Shown piece by piece: positions 18,908 to 29,207 of a stretch of DNA of 64,000 bases (position 1 is its first letter; the number at the start of each line of letters is the position of its first letter). Location: positions 2,480,001 to 2,544,000 of the forward strand of contig NZ_VFMO01000001.1 in assembly GCF_006715095.1 (NCBI RefSeq). Reading direction: 5' to 3'. This DNA is from Yimella lutea (lineage in GTDB: Bacteria > Actinomycetota > Actinomycetes > Actinomycetales > Dermatophilaceae). The position numbers were made by a program, and so were the translations under genes. Under the pieces are notes generated by a model. That model saw nothing but the letters and a program-made list of their open reading frames with translations. It made no database searches and was not told the DNA's origin.

Positions 18908-19456
18908 TCAGGCAGCCGGCTGCTGCTGGCTCTGCTTCTGGGCCATCGCGGAGAGCGCCAGACGAAGTCGGTCGGCATTGTCCTCACCGACGGTGAGTTC
19001 GCCCTCGGGCGTGAGGTCGGCGTTGAAGACCAGGTTGATCTGGTCCACGACGTCGGCCTTGACATGCGTGAGCACCTCGGCCAATGCCTGGGTCGCCTGC
19101 GCGGCGCCGCTCCAGCCGTAGCCCACCAGGGCGATCGGCTTGGCGTGCCACTCGGCGTACAGGAAGTCGATCGCGTTCTTGATCGACGCCGGGAAGCTCT
19201 TGTTGTACTGCGGGGTGACGACGACGAGCGCGCCGAGGCCGGAAACCTGCTCGGCCCACGCCTTGGTGTGCGGCAGCGCGTAGTTGCCGTTCGCCGGCAT
19301 GTCGACCTCGTCCAGGAAGGGCAGCGCGATCTGCGACAGGTCGAGCAACTCGACCTCCCACTCCCCCGCCGGGACGACCGACTCCACCCAGGCAGCAACC
19401 TTCGGACCGATGCGGGCCGGACGGGTGCTGGAGACGACGATGCCAAGCTTCTTCAT
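18908..19456 (-). CDS. NAD(P)H-dependent FMN reductase
   Basis: About 182 residues with the flavodoxin-like fold of the NADPH-dependent FMN reductase family. The phosphate-binding loop is VSSTRPARIG near residues 8-17, the flavin contact segment is VVVTPQYNKSFPASIKNAIDFL, and GYGWSGAA follows. It should reduce free flavin or use bound FMN in quinone or azo reduction; the exact substrate is open. The start is the ATG of MKKLGIVVSSTRP; an in-frame ATG 30 bases upstream is possible. Confidence 0.85.
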   Translation of the reverse strand: MKKLGIVVSSTRPARIGPKVAAWVESVVPAGEWEVELLDLSQIALPFLDEVDMPANGNYALPHTKAWAEQVSGLGALVVVTPQYNKSFPASIKNAIDFLYAEWHAKPIALVGYGWSGAAQATQALAEVLTHVKADVVDQINLVFNADLTPEGELTVGEDNADRLRLALSAMAQKQSQQQPAA

Positions 19457-19572
19457 GGACGTGTCAACGACTTCGTCGGCCGGCATCTTCCGTGGGGCGT
19501 CGGTGGTTTACGTCACATCGTGGTGATCATCTCAGCGAGCCATTCGCTCACGCGAGCCACCTACAGGAACAC

Positions 19573-19610
19573 GAATCGGGGCGAACCCCCCATGGGATTC
19601 GCCCCGATTC
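19573..19610 (-). terminator. Terminator downstream of tRNA-Leu
   Basis: GAATCGGGGCGAA (19573-19585) is perfectly complementary to TTCGCCCCGATTC (19598-19610) across a 12-base loop. It begins 7 bases after the 3' end of the tRNA on the minus strand. Confidence 0.85.
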
Positions 19611-19616
19611 GAGAAG

Positions 19617-19699
19617 TGCCGGGAGCGGGACTTGAACCCGCACGCCCTTTCGAGCAACGCATTTTGAGTGCGCCGTGTCTGCCATTCCACCACCCCGGC
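19617..19699 (-). tRNA. tRNA-Leu(CAA)
   Basis: The minus strand folds into an 83-base class II tRNA. The acceptor stem is GCCGGGG with CCCGGC plus the discriminator A. The D arm begins GGUGGAAUGGCAGAC, the anticodon loop CUCAAAA gives anticodon CAA, and there is a long variable arm (UUGCUCGAAAGGGCGU). The T arm reads GCGGGUUCAAGUCCCGC. It reads UUG codons. CCA is not encoded. A strong hairpin follows. Confidence 0.95.
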
Positions 19700-19739
19700 A
19701 GTGGACCGCCGCGCCACTATACGTCAGTGGCGCGACCGC

Positions 19740-21209
19740 TCACGAATCGGTTTCGCCCTCCTGGTGGAAGCCGTACGCCGGAGCCACGCCGTTCTTGGCG
19801 TCGCCGATCTTGTGCACGCGAATCGCGTTGGTGGAGCCGGGGATTCCGGGCGGGGAACCGGCGACGATGATCACCAGGTCGCCTTCCTCGCAGTACCCGT
19901 CGGCGATCAGGGTCTCGTCGACCTGCATCGCCATCTGGTCGGTGTGCATGACGGCCGGCACCAGGAAGGTCTCGACGCCCCAGACGAGCGCGAGTTCCGA
20001 GCGGGTCAGCTGCACCGGGGTGAACGCCAGGATCGGGATCTCGTTGCGCAGCCGGGCCAGTCGCTTGGTGGACCCGCCGGTGGTGGTGAAGGTGACCAGA
20101 TACTTCACGTCCAGTTGGTTGCCGATATCGGACGCCGCCTTGCAGACCGCGTCACCCATCGTCCGGACGATGCCGTCCGGCAGCGGCGGGATGCGGTCGA
20201 ATCCGTTCGTCTCGGTGCTCTCGATGATGCGAGCCATCGTCTTGACCGCCTCGACCGGCCACGCTCCCATCGAGGTCTCCCCCGAGAGCATGATCGCGTC
20301 GGCGCCGTCGAGCACAGCATTGGCACAGTCGCTGGCCTCCGCGCGGGTCGGGCGGTGATTCTCGATCATCGACTCCAGCACCTGGGTCGCGACGATGACC
20401 GGCTTGGACGCCATCCGGGACAACTCGACCGCGCGCTTCTGCACGATCGGCACGTCCTCCAGCGGCAACTCGACACCGAGGTCACCACGCGCCACCATCA
20501 CACCGTCGAAGGCCTCGATGATGGCCTCGAGGTTCTCGACCGCCTGCGGCTTCTCGATCTTCGCGACGACCGGGCGGGTCTCACCCTCCTCGTCCATGAT
20601 CTCGTGCACGCGGTCGATGTCGCCGGCGTCCCGCACGAACGACAGCGCGATGATGTCGCAGCCCTGGCGCAACGCCCAGCGCAGGTCGTCCTCGTCCTTC
20701 TCCGACAGCGCGGGCACACTCACCGCGACGCCGGGAAGGTTGATGCCCTTGTTGTTGGAGATCCTTCCGCCCTCGACGACGGTGGTCACCACGTCGGTGT
20801 CGGTCACCTCGATCGCGCGCAGCTCGATCTTGCCGTCGTCGATCAGGATGCGGTCGCCGGCTTCGACATCGCCGGGCAGGCCCTTGTAGGTCGTGGACAC
20901 CCGTTCCTGATCGCCGTCGACGTCGTCCACGGTGATCGTGAAGGTGTCGCCCTTCTCGACCGTGATCGGGCCGCCGGAGAAGCGTGCGGTGCGGATCTTC
21001 GGGCCCTGCAGGTCGGCGAGGATCGCGACCGCGTGACCTTCGGCGTCACTCGCCTCGCGCACCCAGGTGTACATCTGGGCGTGGTCCTCGTGGCTGCCGT
21101 GCGACAGGTTCAATCGCGCGACGTCGAGGCCGGCGTGGACAAGTTCGGTGAGCTTCTCGGGACTGGCGACTGCAGGACCCATGGTGGCGACGATCTTCGC
21201 TCTGCGCAT
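19740..21209 (-). CDS. pyk: Pyruvate kinase
   Basis: A 489-residue pyruvate kinase, full length. It begins MRRAKIVATMGPA and has RLNLSHGSHEDH near residues 35-46. The active-site region includes KIEKPQAVENLE, DGVMVARGDLGVELP and KPVIVATQVLESM. It transfers phosphate from phosphoenolpyruvate to ADP in the cytoplasm, the final step of glycolysis. It is transcribed alone, 144 bases from gltD, with a short perfect palindrome in its leader. Confidence 0.96.
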   Translation of the reverse strand: MRRAKIVATMGPAVASPEKLTELVHAGLDVARLNLSHGSHEDHAQMYTWVREASDAEGHAVAILADLQGPKIRTARFSGGPITVEKGDTFTITVDDVDGDQERVSTTYKGLPGDVEAGDRILIDDGKIELRAIEVTDTDVVTTVVEGGRISNNKGINLPGVAVSVPALSEKDEDDLRWALRQGCDIIALSFVRDAGDIDRVHEIMDEEGETRPVVAKIEKPQAVENLEAIIEAFDGVMVARGDLGVELPLEDVPIVQKRAVELSRMASKPVIVATQVLESMIENHRPTRAEASDCANAVLDGADAIMLSGETSMGAWPVEAVKTMARIIESTETNGFDRIPPLPDGIVRTMGDAVCKAASDIGNQLDVKYLVTFTTTGGSTKRLARLRNEIPILAFTPVQLTRSELALVWGVETFLVPAVMHTDQMAMQVDETLIADGYCEEGDLVIIVAGSPPGIPGSTNAIRVHKIGDAKNGVAPAYGFHQEGETDS

Positions 21210-21225
21210 GACGCAACCCTAGCGA

Positions 21226-21237
21226 TTGTTCGAACAA
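21226..21237. promoter_or_regulatory. Palindrome TTGTTCGAACAA just upstream of pyk
   Basis: A perfect 12-base palindrome centred about 22 bases upstream of the pyk start. Its position in the leader suits an operator or an mRNA hairpin. It is not the actinobacterial LexA box, which has a spacer between CGAAC and GTTCG. No regulator can be named. Confidence 0.35.
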
Positions 21238-21293
21238 GCCACGATTTACGCTCAGTGACCGGAAAGTAGCTTTTCCGTTTTGACAACGGATCA

Positions 21294-21328
21294 GGGATGC
21301 CCGGCGGATCGTGTCCACCGGGCATCCC
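21294..21328 (-). terminator. Terminator after gltD
   Basis: GGGATGCCCGG (21294-21304) pairs perfectly with CCGGGCATCCC (21318-21328) over a 13-base loop, about 25 bases beyond the gltD stop on the minus strand. A short T-containing tract (GTTGTCAAAA) follows on the transcribed strand. Confidence 0.75.
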
Positions 21329-21352
21329 CGTCTCGCTGCTGGGTGACCGGGA

Positions 21353-22810
21353 TCAGACGGTCAACGGCCGGTCCATGGGACCGATCGGCGCGGGCAGTTC
21401 CGATGTGCCGGAGAGGAATTCGTCGACCCCTCGCGCTGCCGACCGGCCTTCCGCGATCGCCCACACGATGAGCGACTGCCCGCGTCCGGCGTCACCGCAG
21501 ACGAACACGCCGGGTGTGGTGGTCTCGAAGCGCTTGTCCCGCAGGACATTCGAGCGCTCGTCCTGCTCCACGCCCAACTGTTCGAGCAGACCTTCGCCCT
21601 CGGGTCCGAGGAAGCCCATCGCAAGGAGCACCAGATCGGCGGGCAGTTCCTTCTCCGAACCCGGCACCTCCTCGAAGCCGTTGTCGCCCTGGCGCACCTC
21701 GGCCAGACGCAACGCCTTCACATTGCCGTTGCCGTCGTCCACGAGTTCCTTGGTGGAGACCGCGTAGACGCGCTCGCCGCCCTCCTCGTGCGCGCTCGCC
21801 ACGCGGTAGAGCATCGGGTAGGTCGGCCACGGGTGGTTCTGCGCGCGGTCCTCTCCCGGCTTCGGCATGATCTCCAGCGAGGTGACCGACTTCGCACCGT
21901 GCCGGTGCGAGGTGCCGATGCAGTCGGCACCGGTGTCACCGCCACCGATCACGATGACGTGCTTGTCGGTCGCGGTGATCTGGCCCTCGACATCCTCGCC
22001 GAGCGCCTGACGGTTGGCCTGGGGCAGGAAGTCCATCGCCTGGTGGATGCCGTTCAGTTCACGTCCGGTGACCGGCAGGTCACGGGGAACGGTCGCACCC
22101 ACGGCGAGGACGACGGAGTCGTAGCGCTGGCGCAGTTGTTCACCGGTGATGTCCTTACCGACCTCCACGCCGCAGCGGAAGCGGGTGCCCTCGGCCTCCA
22201 TCTGCGCGATGCGGCGGTCGAGCACGGACTTCTCCATCTTGAACTCAGGGATGCCGTACCGCAGCAGTCCACCCGGCTTGTCCGCACGCTCGTAGACCGC
22301 GACGGTGTGGCCGGCCCGGGTGAGTTGCTGGGCGGCGGCCAGACCGGCCGGACCCGACCCGACAACAGCAACCGTTTTGCCGGTCAGCCGGTTCGGGATC
22401 TGCGGCTCCACGACGCCGTCCTCGAACGCCTTCTCGATCGTGGTGACCTCGATCTGCTTGATCGTCACCGCGGGCTGGCTGATGCCGAGCACACAGGCGG
22501 TCTCGCACGGCGCCGGGCACAACCGTCCGGTGAACTCCGGGAAGTTGTTGGTGGCGTGCAGCCGCTCGATGCCGTCCTTCCAGTCGCCGCGGTAGGCCAG
22601 GTCGTTCCACTCCGGGATGAGGTTGCCGAGCGGACAACCGCTGTGGCAGAACGGGATTCCGCAATCCATGCAGCGGCTGGCCTGCCGCTGCACCTGGGCG
22701 AGTTCCTGTTCCTCGTAGACCTCTTTCCAGTCCTTGATGCGCACCGGCACCGGACGGCGAGCGGGCAGTTCGCGCTCGCGGTGCTTCAGAAATCCGCGCG
22801 GGTCAGCCAC
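21353..22810 (-). CDS. gltD: Glutamate synthase small subunit
   Basis: A 485-residue GltD. The N-terminal Fe-S region has [23 protein letters not shown] (about residues 42-64) and [14 protein letters not shown]. The FAD-binding motif is [17 protein letters not shown] near 150 and the NADPH-binding motif [16 protein letters not shown] near 290. It passes NADPH electrons to GltB for conversion of glutamine and 2-oxoglutarate to two glutamates. It overlaps gltB by 8 bases, as expected for a co-expressed heterodimer. Confidence 0.96.
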   Translation of the reverse strand: MADPRGFLKHRERELPARRPVPVRIKDWKEVYEEQELAQVQRQASRCMDCGIPFCHSGCPLGNLIPEWNDLAYRGDWKDGIERLHATNNFPEFTGRLCPAPCETACVLGISQPAVTIKQIEVTTIEKAFEDGVVEPQIPNRLTGKTVAVVGSGPAGLAAAQQLTRAGHTVAVYERADKPGGLLRYGIPEFKMEKSVLDRRIAQMEAEGTRFRCGVEVGKDITGEQLRQRYDSVVLAVGATVPRDLPVTGRELNGIHQAMDFLPQANRQALGEDVEGQITATDKHVIVIGGGDTGADCIGTSHRHGAKSVTSLEIMPKPGEDRAQNHPWPTYPMLYRVASAHEEGGERVYAVSTKELVDDGNGNVKALRLAEVRQGDNGFEEVPGSEKELPADLVLLAMGFLGPEGEGLLEQLGVEQDERSNVLRDKRFETTTPGVFVCGDAGRGQSLIVWAIAEGRSAARGVDEFLSGTSELPAPIGPMDRPLTV

Positions 22811-25800
22811 CGGACACCTCCATGATTCGTCCCCAGACCTCGGTTCCGTCGAGGTCGAGGCCCTCGGTCTGAGCCTTCTCTCGCACGTCGATGACGCGCT
22901 GGTAGTCGCGCGGCAGCACCAGCGAGAACCGCTGGTAAGCCGCGTCCAGGTCGTTCAGCAACTTCACGGCCACCGTCGATTCGGTCCATTCGGCGTGGTC
23001 GCGCAGCAACTTCTCCACGAGCGGCTTGTCGCGCTCGCGCACCTCGACGACGTCGACCAGTTCGGGATTCACCTGCGATGCGTCCAGGTCGAGCACGAAC
23101 GCCAGGCCACCGGACATGCCGGCGCCGAAGTTGCGTCCGGTCGGTCCGAGCACCATCACCGTGCCACCTGTCATGTACTCACACCCGTGGTCACCGACGC
23201 CCTCGACCACTGCCGTGGCGCCGGAGTTACGGACGCAGAAGCGTTCGCCGACGACGCCGCGCAGGAAGATCTCACCGGACGTCGCGCCGTACCCGATCAC
23301 GTTGCCGGCGATCGCGTTCGCCTCGGCGACCAGCGAGGCCTCGGGCAGGGGGCGGACGACGACGCGACCACCCGAGATGCCCTTGCCGACGTAGTCGTTG
23401 GCTTCCCCGAACATCCGCAACGTGACACCCACCGGCAGGAAGGCGCCGAGAGACTGGCCGGCCGATCCACGCAGCGACACGTCGATCGTGCCGTCGGGCA
23501 GTCCCTGTGGGTAACGCTTGGTGACCTCGTGACCGAGCATCGTGCCGACCGTACGGTTCACGTTCGTGATCGGCAGATCGATCCGCACCGGCTCCTTGCG
23601 CTGCAGCGCGTCCGCGCTCATCTCGATGAGCTTCTGGTCGAGCGCCTTGTCCAGACCGTGGTCCTGCACCGTGACGCAGCGGCGTGGGGCGTCGGCGGGT
23701 ACGTCCACCTGGGCGAGGATCGGTGACAGGTCGAGACCGGCCGCCTTCCAGTGGTTGATCGCCCTGACCGTGTCGAGCATCTCGGAGTGACCGATCGCTT
23801 CGTCAAGGGTCCGGAAGCCCAACTGCGCGAGGAGTTCTCGCACTTCTTCGGCGATGTACTCGAAGAAGGTCTCAACGAACTCCGGCTTGCCACTGAACCG
23901 CGCTCGCAGGTCGGGGTTCTGGGTGGCCACACCCACGGGGCAGGTGTCGAGGTGGCAGACGCGCATCATGATGCAGCCGCTGACCACGAGCGGAGCGGTG
24001 GCGAAACCGTACTCCTCGGCGCCGAGCAGTGCCGCGATGACGACGTCCCGCCCCGTCTTGAGCTGGCCATCTGCCTGCACCACGATCCGGTCGCGCAGGT
24101 TGTTCAGCAACAACGTCTGCTGCGTCTCGGCCAGGCCGAGTTCCCACGGCCCACCCGCGTGCTTCAGCGAGGTCAACGGCGCAGCACCCGTTCCACCGTC
24201 ATGGCCCGAGACCAGGACGACGTCCGCGTGCGCCTTGCTGACACCGGCCGCGACCGTACCGACGCCGGTCTCGGCGACGAGCTTGACGTGCACCCGTGCC
24301 GAGGGGTTGGCGTTCTTCAGGTCGTGGATCAGCTGGGCCAGATCCTCGATCGAGTAGATGTCGTGGTGCGGCGGCGGCGAGATCAGGCCGACACCGGGCG
24401 TGGAGTGACGGGTCTTGGCCACCCACGGGTACACCTTGTTGCCGGGCAGCTGCCCGCCCTCCCCGGGCTTGGCGCCCTGCGCCATCTTGATCTGGATGTC
24501 GTCGGACTCGGTCAGGTACAACGAGGTGACGCCGAACCGGCCGGACGCTACCTGCTTGATCGCCGAACGCCGCTTGGGGTCCATCAACCGCTCGGGGTCC
24601 TCGCCGCCTTCACCGGTGTTGGAGCGGGCGCCGATGTTGTTCATCGCGATCGCGAGCGTCTCGTGCGCCTCGCGGCTGATCGAGCCGTAGCTCATCGCAC
24701 CGGTGGAGAACCGCTTCACGATCTCGCTGACCGGCTCGACCTCCTCGATCGGGATCGAGGGACGGTCGGTCCTGAACTTGAACAACCCGCGCAGCGTCAT
24801 CAGGCGCTCGGCCTGGTCGTCGACGCGCTGCGTGTACTGCTTGAAGATGTCGTACCGGCGTTGCCGCGTGGAGTGCTGAAGTCGGAAGACGGTCTCGGGG
24901 TCGAACAGGTGCGGCGGTCCTTCGCGGCGCCACTGGTACTCACCGCCCACCTCGAGGCTGCGGTGCGCCTGGTGCTGGCCGCTGGCCGGGTATGCCGTGG
25001 CGTGACGTGCGACGACCTCCTTCGCGATCGCGTCCAGGCCGATGCCACCGAGGCGTGAGGTGGTGCCGGTGAAGTGGTCGTCGATGAGTTCCTTCGACAG
25101 ACCGATCGCTTCGAACACCTGCGCGCCGCGGTAGGAGGCCACGGTGGAGATACCCATCTTCGACATCACCTTCAGCAGGCCCTTGCCGAGTGCCTTGATG
25201 AGGTTACGGACGGCCTCCTCGGGGGTGACGCCCTCGATCTCGCCGCTGCGGACGAGGTCCTCGACGGTCTCCATCGCCAGGTAGGGGTTGACGGCGGCTG
25301 CGCCGTAGCCGACCAGCAGTGCGACGTGGTGCACCTCGCGGACGTCACCGGCCTCGACGACGAGGCCGACCTTCGTGCGGGTGTGTTCGCGGATCAGGTG
25401 GTGGTGCACGGTCGAGGTGAGCAGCAGCGACGGGATCGGCGCGAAGTCGGCGTTGCTGTCGCGGTCGGACAACACGATGAACCGGTACCCGTCGGCGATC
25501 GCTTCGCTGACCTCGGTGCAGATGCCGCGCAGCCGAGCGCGCAGTGCCGTGACGCCCCCCTGGGCGTCGAACGTGCCGCGGACGACGTAGGTCGCGAAAC
25601 CCGGGAAGTTGCCGTCCGCATTGATGTGCCGGATCTTGGCCAGTTGGTCGTTGTCGATCACCGGGAACGGCAGTTCCACCTGACGGGCGTGCTGCGGCAC
25701 GGCCTCGAGCAGATTGCCCTCGGGCCCCATGAAGCCGCCGAGCGAGGTGACCAGTTCTTCACGGATGGAGTCCAGCGGCGGGTTGGTGACCTGCGCGAAC

Positions 25801-27341
25801 AGCTGGGTGAAGTAGTCGAAGATCATCCGCGGACGGTCCGACAGCACAGCGATCGGGGTGTCGGTGCCCATCGAGCCGAGCGCCTCGCCCTTGCCGGCCG
25901 CCATCGGGCGCAGCAGGATGCGGATCTCCTCGTGTGTGTAACCGAAGGTCTGCTGTCGACGGAGTACGGATTTCGGTGAGTGCCAGACGTGTTCGCGCTC
26001 CGGCAGGTCCTTGAAGTGGATCAGACCGCCGTGCAGCCACTCCTGGTACGGGTGCTCCTGGGCGAGTTGCTGCTTGACCTCCTCGTCGCCGATGAGGCGA
26101 CCGGCCGCGGTGTCGACCAGGAACATTTTGCCCGGCTGCAGGCGTCCCTTGCGGACGACCTTGGCCGGATCGAGGTCGAGCACACCGGCTTCGGACGCGA
26201 GCACGACCAGGCCGTCGTCGGTCACCGAGTAGCGGCCCGGACGCAGACCGTTCCGGTCCAGGACCGCGCCCACCAGGGTGCCGTCGGTGAACGCGACGCA
26301 GGCCGGGCCGTCCCACGGCTCCATCAGGGCCGAGTGGTACTCGTAGAACGCGCGGCGCTCGGGGTCCATCGTGGCGTGGTTCTCCCAGGCCTCCGGGATC
26401 ATCATCAGCACGGCGTGGGGCAGGCTGCGCCCGCCGAGGTGCAGCAGTTCCAGCACCTCGTCGAAGGACGCGGAGTCGGAAACCTCGCCCGCACAGATCG
26501 GGAACAGCCGCTTCATGTCGCCGCCGAACAGCTCACTGCGCAAAGTGGATTCGCGCGAGTGCATCCAGTTGCGGTTACCACGGACGGTGTTGATCTCGCC
26601 GTTGTGGGCGATCAATCGGTACGGGTGGGCGAGCGGCCACGCCGGGAAGGTGTTGGTCGAGAATCGCGAGTGGACGAGCGCGAGTTCGGAGCTGAACCGC
26701 TCGTCTGACAGGTCCGGGTAGAAACGACCGAGCTGCTCGGTGGTGAGCATGCCCTTGTAGGTGATCGTCCGGCTGGACAGCGACGGGAAGTAGACCTCGG
26801 TCTCACGCTCGATCCGCTTGCGCAGCGCGAAGGCGCGACGCTCCAGGTCGAGTCCGCCCACTCCGTCCTCGGTGCCGGCGACCGCGACCTGGCGGAACAC
26901 CGGCATCACGTCACGCGCGGCCTGACCGATCATCGAATCGTCGGTCGGCACGTCACGCCACCCGAGCACCCGCAGGTTCTCCTCGGCAGCGATCTGGTCG
27001 ATGCGCTCACCGATGTGCCACTGCGCGTCGGCGTCCTGCGGCAGGAAGGCAATACCGATCGCGTACTCACCCTTGGTGGGGAGCTCGAACTCGCAGACGC
27101 CGCGGAAGAAGTCGTCCGGGATCTGGGTCAGGATGCCCGCGCCGTCACCGACGGTCGGGTCGGCGCCGGTGGCTCCACGGTGCTCGAGGTTCATCAGCGC
27201 GGTGAGGCCGAGCTGCACGATGTCGTGCCCCGCCCAACCGCGCATCGTGGCCACCATCGCGACGCCGCAGGCGTCCTTCTCGGCGGCTGGGTTGTACAGT
27301 CCCTGCGCCGCAGGAACTGCTGAGAACGAGCTCTGACCCAT
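22803..27341 (-). CDS. gltB: Glutamate synthase large subunit
   Basis: About 1512 residues, normal length. Cleavage of a short propeptide would expose Cys in KDACGVAMV, the N-terminal nucleophile of the glutaminase domain. The central domain and the FMN-binding synthase domain follow, the latter with [23 protein letters not shown] and [14 protein letters not shown]. The 3Fe-4S cysteines are in [20 protein letters not shown]. The C-terminal glycine-rich beta-helix ([17 protein letters not shown]) closes the protein. The start at 27341 places the catalytic Cys about 25 residues in; ATG 27356 is the alternative. Two inverted repeats lie upstream. Confidence 0.96.
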   Translation of the reverse strand: MGQSSFSAVPAAQGLYNPAAEKDACGVAMVATMRGWAGHDIVQLGLTALMNLEHRGATGADPTVGDGAGILTQIPDDFFRGVCEFELPTKGEYAIGIAFLPQDADAQWHIGERIDQIAAEENLRVLGWRDVPTDDSMIGQAARDVMPVFRQVAVAGTEDGVGGLDLERRAFALRKRIERETEVYFPSLSSRTITYKGMLTTEQLGRFYPDLSDERFSSELALVHSRFSTNTFPAWPLAHPYRLIAHNGEINTVRGNRNWMHSRESTLRSELFGGDMKRLFPICAGEVSDSASFDEVLELLHLGGRSLPHAVLMMIPEAWENHATMDPERRAFYEYHSALMEPWDGPACVAFTDGTLVGAVLDRNGLRPGRYSVTDDGLVVLASEAGVLDLDPAKVVRKGRLQPGKMFLVDTAAGRLIGDEEVKQQLAQEHPYQEWLHGGLIHFKDLPEREHVWHSPKSVLRRQQTFGYTHEEIRILLRPMAAGKGEALGSMGTDTPIAVLSDRPRMIFDYFTQLFAQVTNPPLDSIREELVTSLGGFMGPEGNLLEAVPQHARQVELPFPVIDNDQLAKIRHINADGNFPGFATYVVRGTFDAQGGVTALRARLRGICTEVSEAIADGYRFIVLSDRDSNADFAPIPSLLLTSTVHHHLIREHTRTKVGLVVEAGDVREVHHVALLVGYGAAAVNPYLAMETVEDLVRSGEIEGVTPEEAVRNLIKALGKGLLKVMSKMGISTVASYRGAQVFEAIGLSKELIDDHFTGTTSRLGGIGLDAIAKEVVARHATAYPASGQHQAHRSLEVGGEYQWRREGPPHLFDPETVFRLQHSTRQRRYDIFKQYTQRVDDQAERLMTLRGLFKFRTDRPSIPIEEVEPVSEIVKRFSTGAMSYGSISREAHETLAIAMNNIGARSNTGEGGEDPERLMDPKRRSAIKQVASGRFGVTSLYLTESDDIQIKMAQGAKPGEGGQLPGNKVYPWVAKTRHSTPGVGLISPPPHHDIYSIEDLAQLIHDLKNANPSARVHVKLVAETGVGTVAAGVSKAHADVVLVSGHDGGTGAAPLTSLKHAGGPWELGLAETQQTLLLNNLRDRIVVQADGQLKTGRDVVIAALLGAEEYGFATAPLVVSGCIMMRVCHLDTCPVGVATQNPDLRARFSGKPEFVETFFEYIAEEVRELLAQLGFRTLDEAIGHSEMLDTVRAINHWKAAGLDLSPILAQVDVPADAPRRCVTVQDHGLDKALDQKLIEMSADALQRKEPVRIDLPITNVNRTVGTMLGHEVTKRYPQGLPDGTIDVSLRGSAGQSLGAFLPVGVTLRMFGEANDYVGKGISGGRVVVRPLPEASLVAEANAIAGNVIGYGATSGEIFLRGVVGERFCVRNSGATAVVEGVGDHGCEYMTGGTVMVLGPTGRNFGAGMSGGLAFVLDLDASQVNPELVDVVEVRERDKPLVEKLLRDHAEWTESTVAVKLLNDLDAAYQRFSLVLPRDYQRVIDVREKAQTEGLDLDGTEVWGRIMEVSGG

Positions 27342-27394
27342 GGGTCCGATCACCATCCTGTCGTCCGGACATCCCGCCGGAGCGGAGTGTCGCC

Positions 27395-27446
27395 GTGTGA
27401 AACACGCATGGCAGGACGACGTTGGCCGGACATGCGTGCGACACAC
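27395..27446. promoter_or_regulatory. Imperfect inverted repeat upstream of gltB
   Basis: GTGTGAAACACGCATG (27395-27410) and CATGCGTGCGACACAC (27431-27446) are complementary at 13 of 16 positions, with a 20-base spacer. It lies 55-105 bases upstream of the gltB start. It could be an operator or a leader hairpin in the gltBD mRNA. Confidence 0.4.
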
Positions 27447-27474
27447 TACCGGCGGCCGGTGGCGTTCCGAACAA

Positions 27475-27492
27475 TGGGACGGAAATGTCCCA
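27475..27492. promoter_or_regulatory. Palindrome TGGGAC-N6-GTCCCA upstream of gltB
   Basis: A perfect 6+6 palindrome with a 6-base spacer, about 135 bases upstream of gltB and between lgt and gltBD. The size and symmetry suit a dimeric regulator. The site does not match the GlnR consensus as remembered, so no regulator is assigned. Confidence 0.45.
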
Positions 27493-27503
27493 CAATGCGA
27501 AAC

Positions 27504-28406
27504 TCAACGAGCGGAGGGCTCGGGATCCTCGTCGGTGCGCTCGGTGTACGGGGCGGCTTCGTCGACGGGCTCGTCGTCGGCGGCGATGACCGGGTTGTTC
27601 CGGAACTTCCACCACAGGAACGCGCCGAGAGCGAAGACGAACATGCTGGTCCACACGTTGACCCGCAAGCCGAGGATGTGGTTGGCCTTGTCGGTGCGCA
27701 TGAGTTCGAAGACGATGCGACCGACCGGGTAGAGCATCACGTACAGCGCGAAGCTGCGGCCGCGGGCCAATCCGCGCTTCCGGTCGACGAAGACGATGAT
27801 CGCCGCGACAACCAAGCACCACAGCGACTCGTACAGGAACGTGGGGTGGAAGTAGCCGAGCACGACGGGATCGCCCGCGGCGTCCTTCACCGCGTGCCCC
27901 GCCGACTCGTCCCACTGGTAGATCTTCAACGCCCACGGGACGTCGGTCTTCTCTCCGTACAACTCGTTGTTGAACCAGTTGCCCCAGCGGCCCATTGCCT
28001 GAGCGAGGATCACGCCCGGAGCAGCGGCGTCGGCGTAGTCCCAGAAATTCACGTTGTACTTGCGGCAGCCGATCCACGCACCGAGGGCACCGAGGGCGAT
28101 CGCGCCCCAGATGCCGAGGCCGCCCTGCCAGATCTTGAACGCATCGAGCGGTTTGCCGCCCTCTCCGAAGTAGGCCTGCGGTGAGGTGATGACGTGGTAG
28201 ATGCGTCCGCCGACGATGCCGAACGGGACGGCCCACCAGGCGACGTTGAGTGCGTGATCGGACTCGTAGCCGCGGTCACGCAGTCGCCGGCCGCAGATCC
28301 AGATCGCGGCGGCGATGCCGGCCAAAATGCACAGCGCGTACCCACGCAGCGGGATGGGGCCGAGCCACAGCACTCCAGTGGTCGGGCTCGGCAGGTAGGT
28401 ATGCAC
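27504..28406 (-). CDS. lgt: Prolipoprotein diacylglyceryl transferase
   Basis: A 300-residue polytopic membrane enzyme starting at GTG directly after the trpA stop (TGA-GTG). The Lgt signature AQAMGRWGNWFNNELYGE lies near residues 135-152, with HPTFLYESLW near 187 and a conserved N-terminal RGYALCILAG. It transfers diacylglycerol from phosphatidylglycerol to the lipobox cysteine of prolipoproteins, such as the LivK protein in this window. The cytoplasmic C-terminus is acidic. Its position behind trpA is usual in actinobacteria. Confidence 0.96.
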   Translation of the reverse strand: MHTYLPSPTTGVLWLGPIPLRGYALCILAGIAAAIWICGRRLRDRGYESDHALNVAWWAVPFGIVGGRIYHVITSPQAYFGEGGKPLDAFKIWQGGLGIWGAIALGALGAWIGCRKYNVNFWDYADAAAPGVILAQAMGRWGNWFNNELYGEKTDVPWALKIYQWDESAGHAVKDAAGDPVVLGYFHPTFLYESLWCLVVAAIIVFVDRKRGLARGRSFALYVMLYPVGRIVFELMRTDKANHILGLRVNVWTSMFVFALGAFLWWKFRNNPVIAADDEPVDEAAPYTERTDEDPEPSAR

Positions 28407-29207
28407 TCAGCGTCCCCGTCGGACGCCGTCGGCGAGCTCGCCGGCGAGGGTTCGGATCGCGTCCAGACGCGAGTCGCGAGTGTCGTTGTCCAGCAGTGTG
28501 CGCACCAGAGCGGTGCCGACGATCACCCCGTCGGCGAACCTGGCCACCTGTTCGGCCTGCTGCGGGGTGCTGACGCCGATGCCGACGCAGACCGGCAGGT
28601 CGGTGTGCTCGCGGGTGCGTTCGACGACGGCGGCGGCCTCGGAACCGAGGCTCTCGCGAGCTCCGGTGACGCCCATGACGGACGTCGCATAGACGAAGCC
28701 GCTGCAGTAGGAGGTGGTGTAGGCGAGGCGGTCCGGGGTGGAACTCGGAGCGACGAGGAAGACCCGGTTCAGGTCGTGTTTCGCGCTCGCATCAAGCCAC
28801 TCCTGTGCCTCGTCAGGCACGAGGTCGGGGGTGATGAGGCCGGATCCGCCGGCGGCCTTCAGGTCGCGTGCGAACTCCTCCACGCCGTAACGCAGCACGA
28901 GGTTCCAATAGATCATCACGACGCAGGCGGCGCCGGCAGCGCTGACCGCTTCGACCGCGCTGAAGACGTCCTTGACCTGCACACCGTTCTCCAGCGCCCG
29001 ATTCGCGGCGTCCTGGATCACCGGACCGTCCATCAACGGGTCGGTGTACGGCATGCCGATCTCGACGACGTCGACGCCCGCTTCGACCATGGCGACCATC
29101 GCCTCGATCGACTCCTGCACCGACGGGCAGCCGACCGGCAGGTAGCCGACCAGCACGGCACGGTCGTCGGCGCGGGCCTTGCCGAGCACCTCGTCCAGAC
29201 GGGTCAC
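28407..29207 (-). CDS. trpA: Tryptophan synthase alpha chain
   Basis: A 266-residue TIM-barrel protein. It shows [20 protein letters not shown] near residues 48-67, carrying the catalytic aspartate, then [12 protein letters not shown] and [28 protein letters not shown] and [10 protein letters not shown] form the phosphate site. It cleaves indole-3-glycerol phosphate to indole, which is channelled to TrpB. The start is GTG in a 4-base GTGA overlap with trpB, and its stop abuts the lgt start. Confidence 0.96.
   Translation of the reverse strand: MTRLDEVLGKARADDRAVLVGYLPVGCPSVQESIEAMVAMVEAGVDVVEIGMPYTDPLMDGPVIQDAANRALENGVQVKDVFSAVEAVSAAGAACVVMIYWNLVLRYGVEEFARDLKAAGGSGLITPDLVPDEAQEWLDASAKHDLNRVFLVAPSSTPDRLAYTTSYCSGFVYATSVMGVTGARESLGSEAAAVVERTREHTDLPVCVGIGVSTPQQAEQVARFADGVIVGTALVRTLLDNDTRDSRLDAIRTLAGELADGVRRGR

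Noticed and set aside
21226..21237. LexA/SOS box upstream of pyk
   Set aside because: The actinobacterial LexA site has the halves in the other order with a 4-base spacer; this is a compact GTTCGAAC palindrome.
23751..25058. Long plus-strand frame opposite gltB
   Set aside because: gltB is continuous and full length on the other strand; no ribosome site or family match for the shadow.
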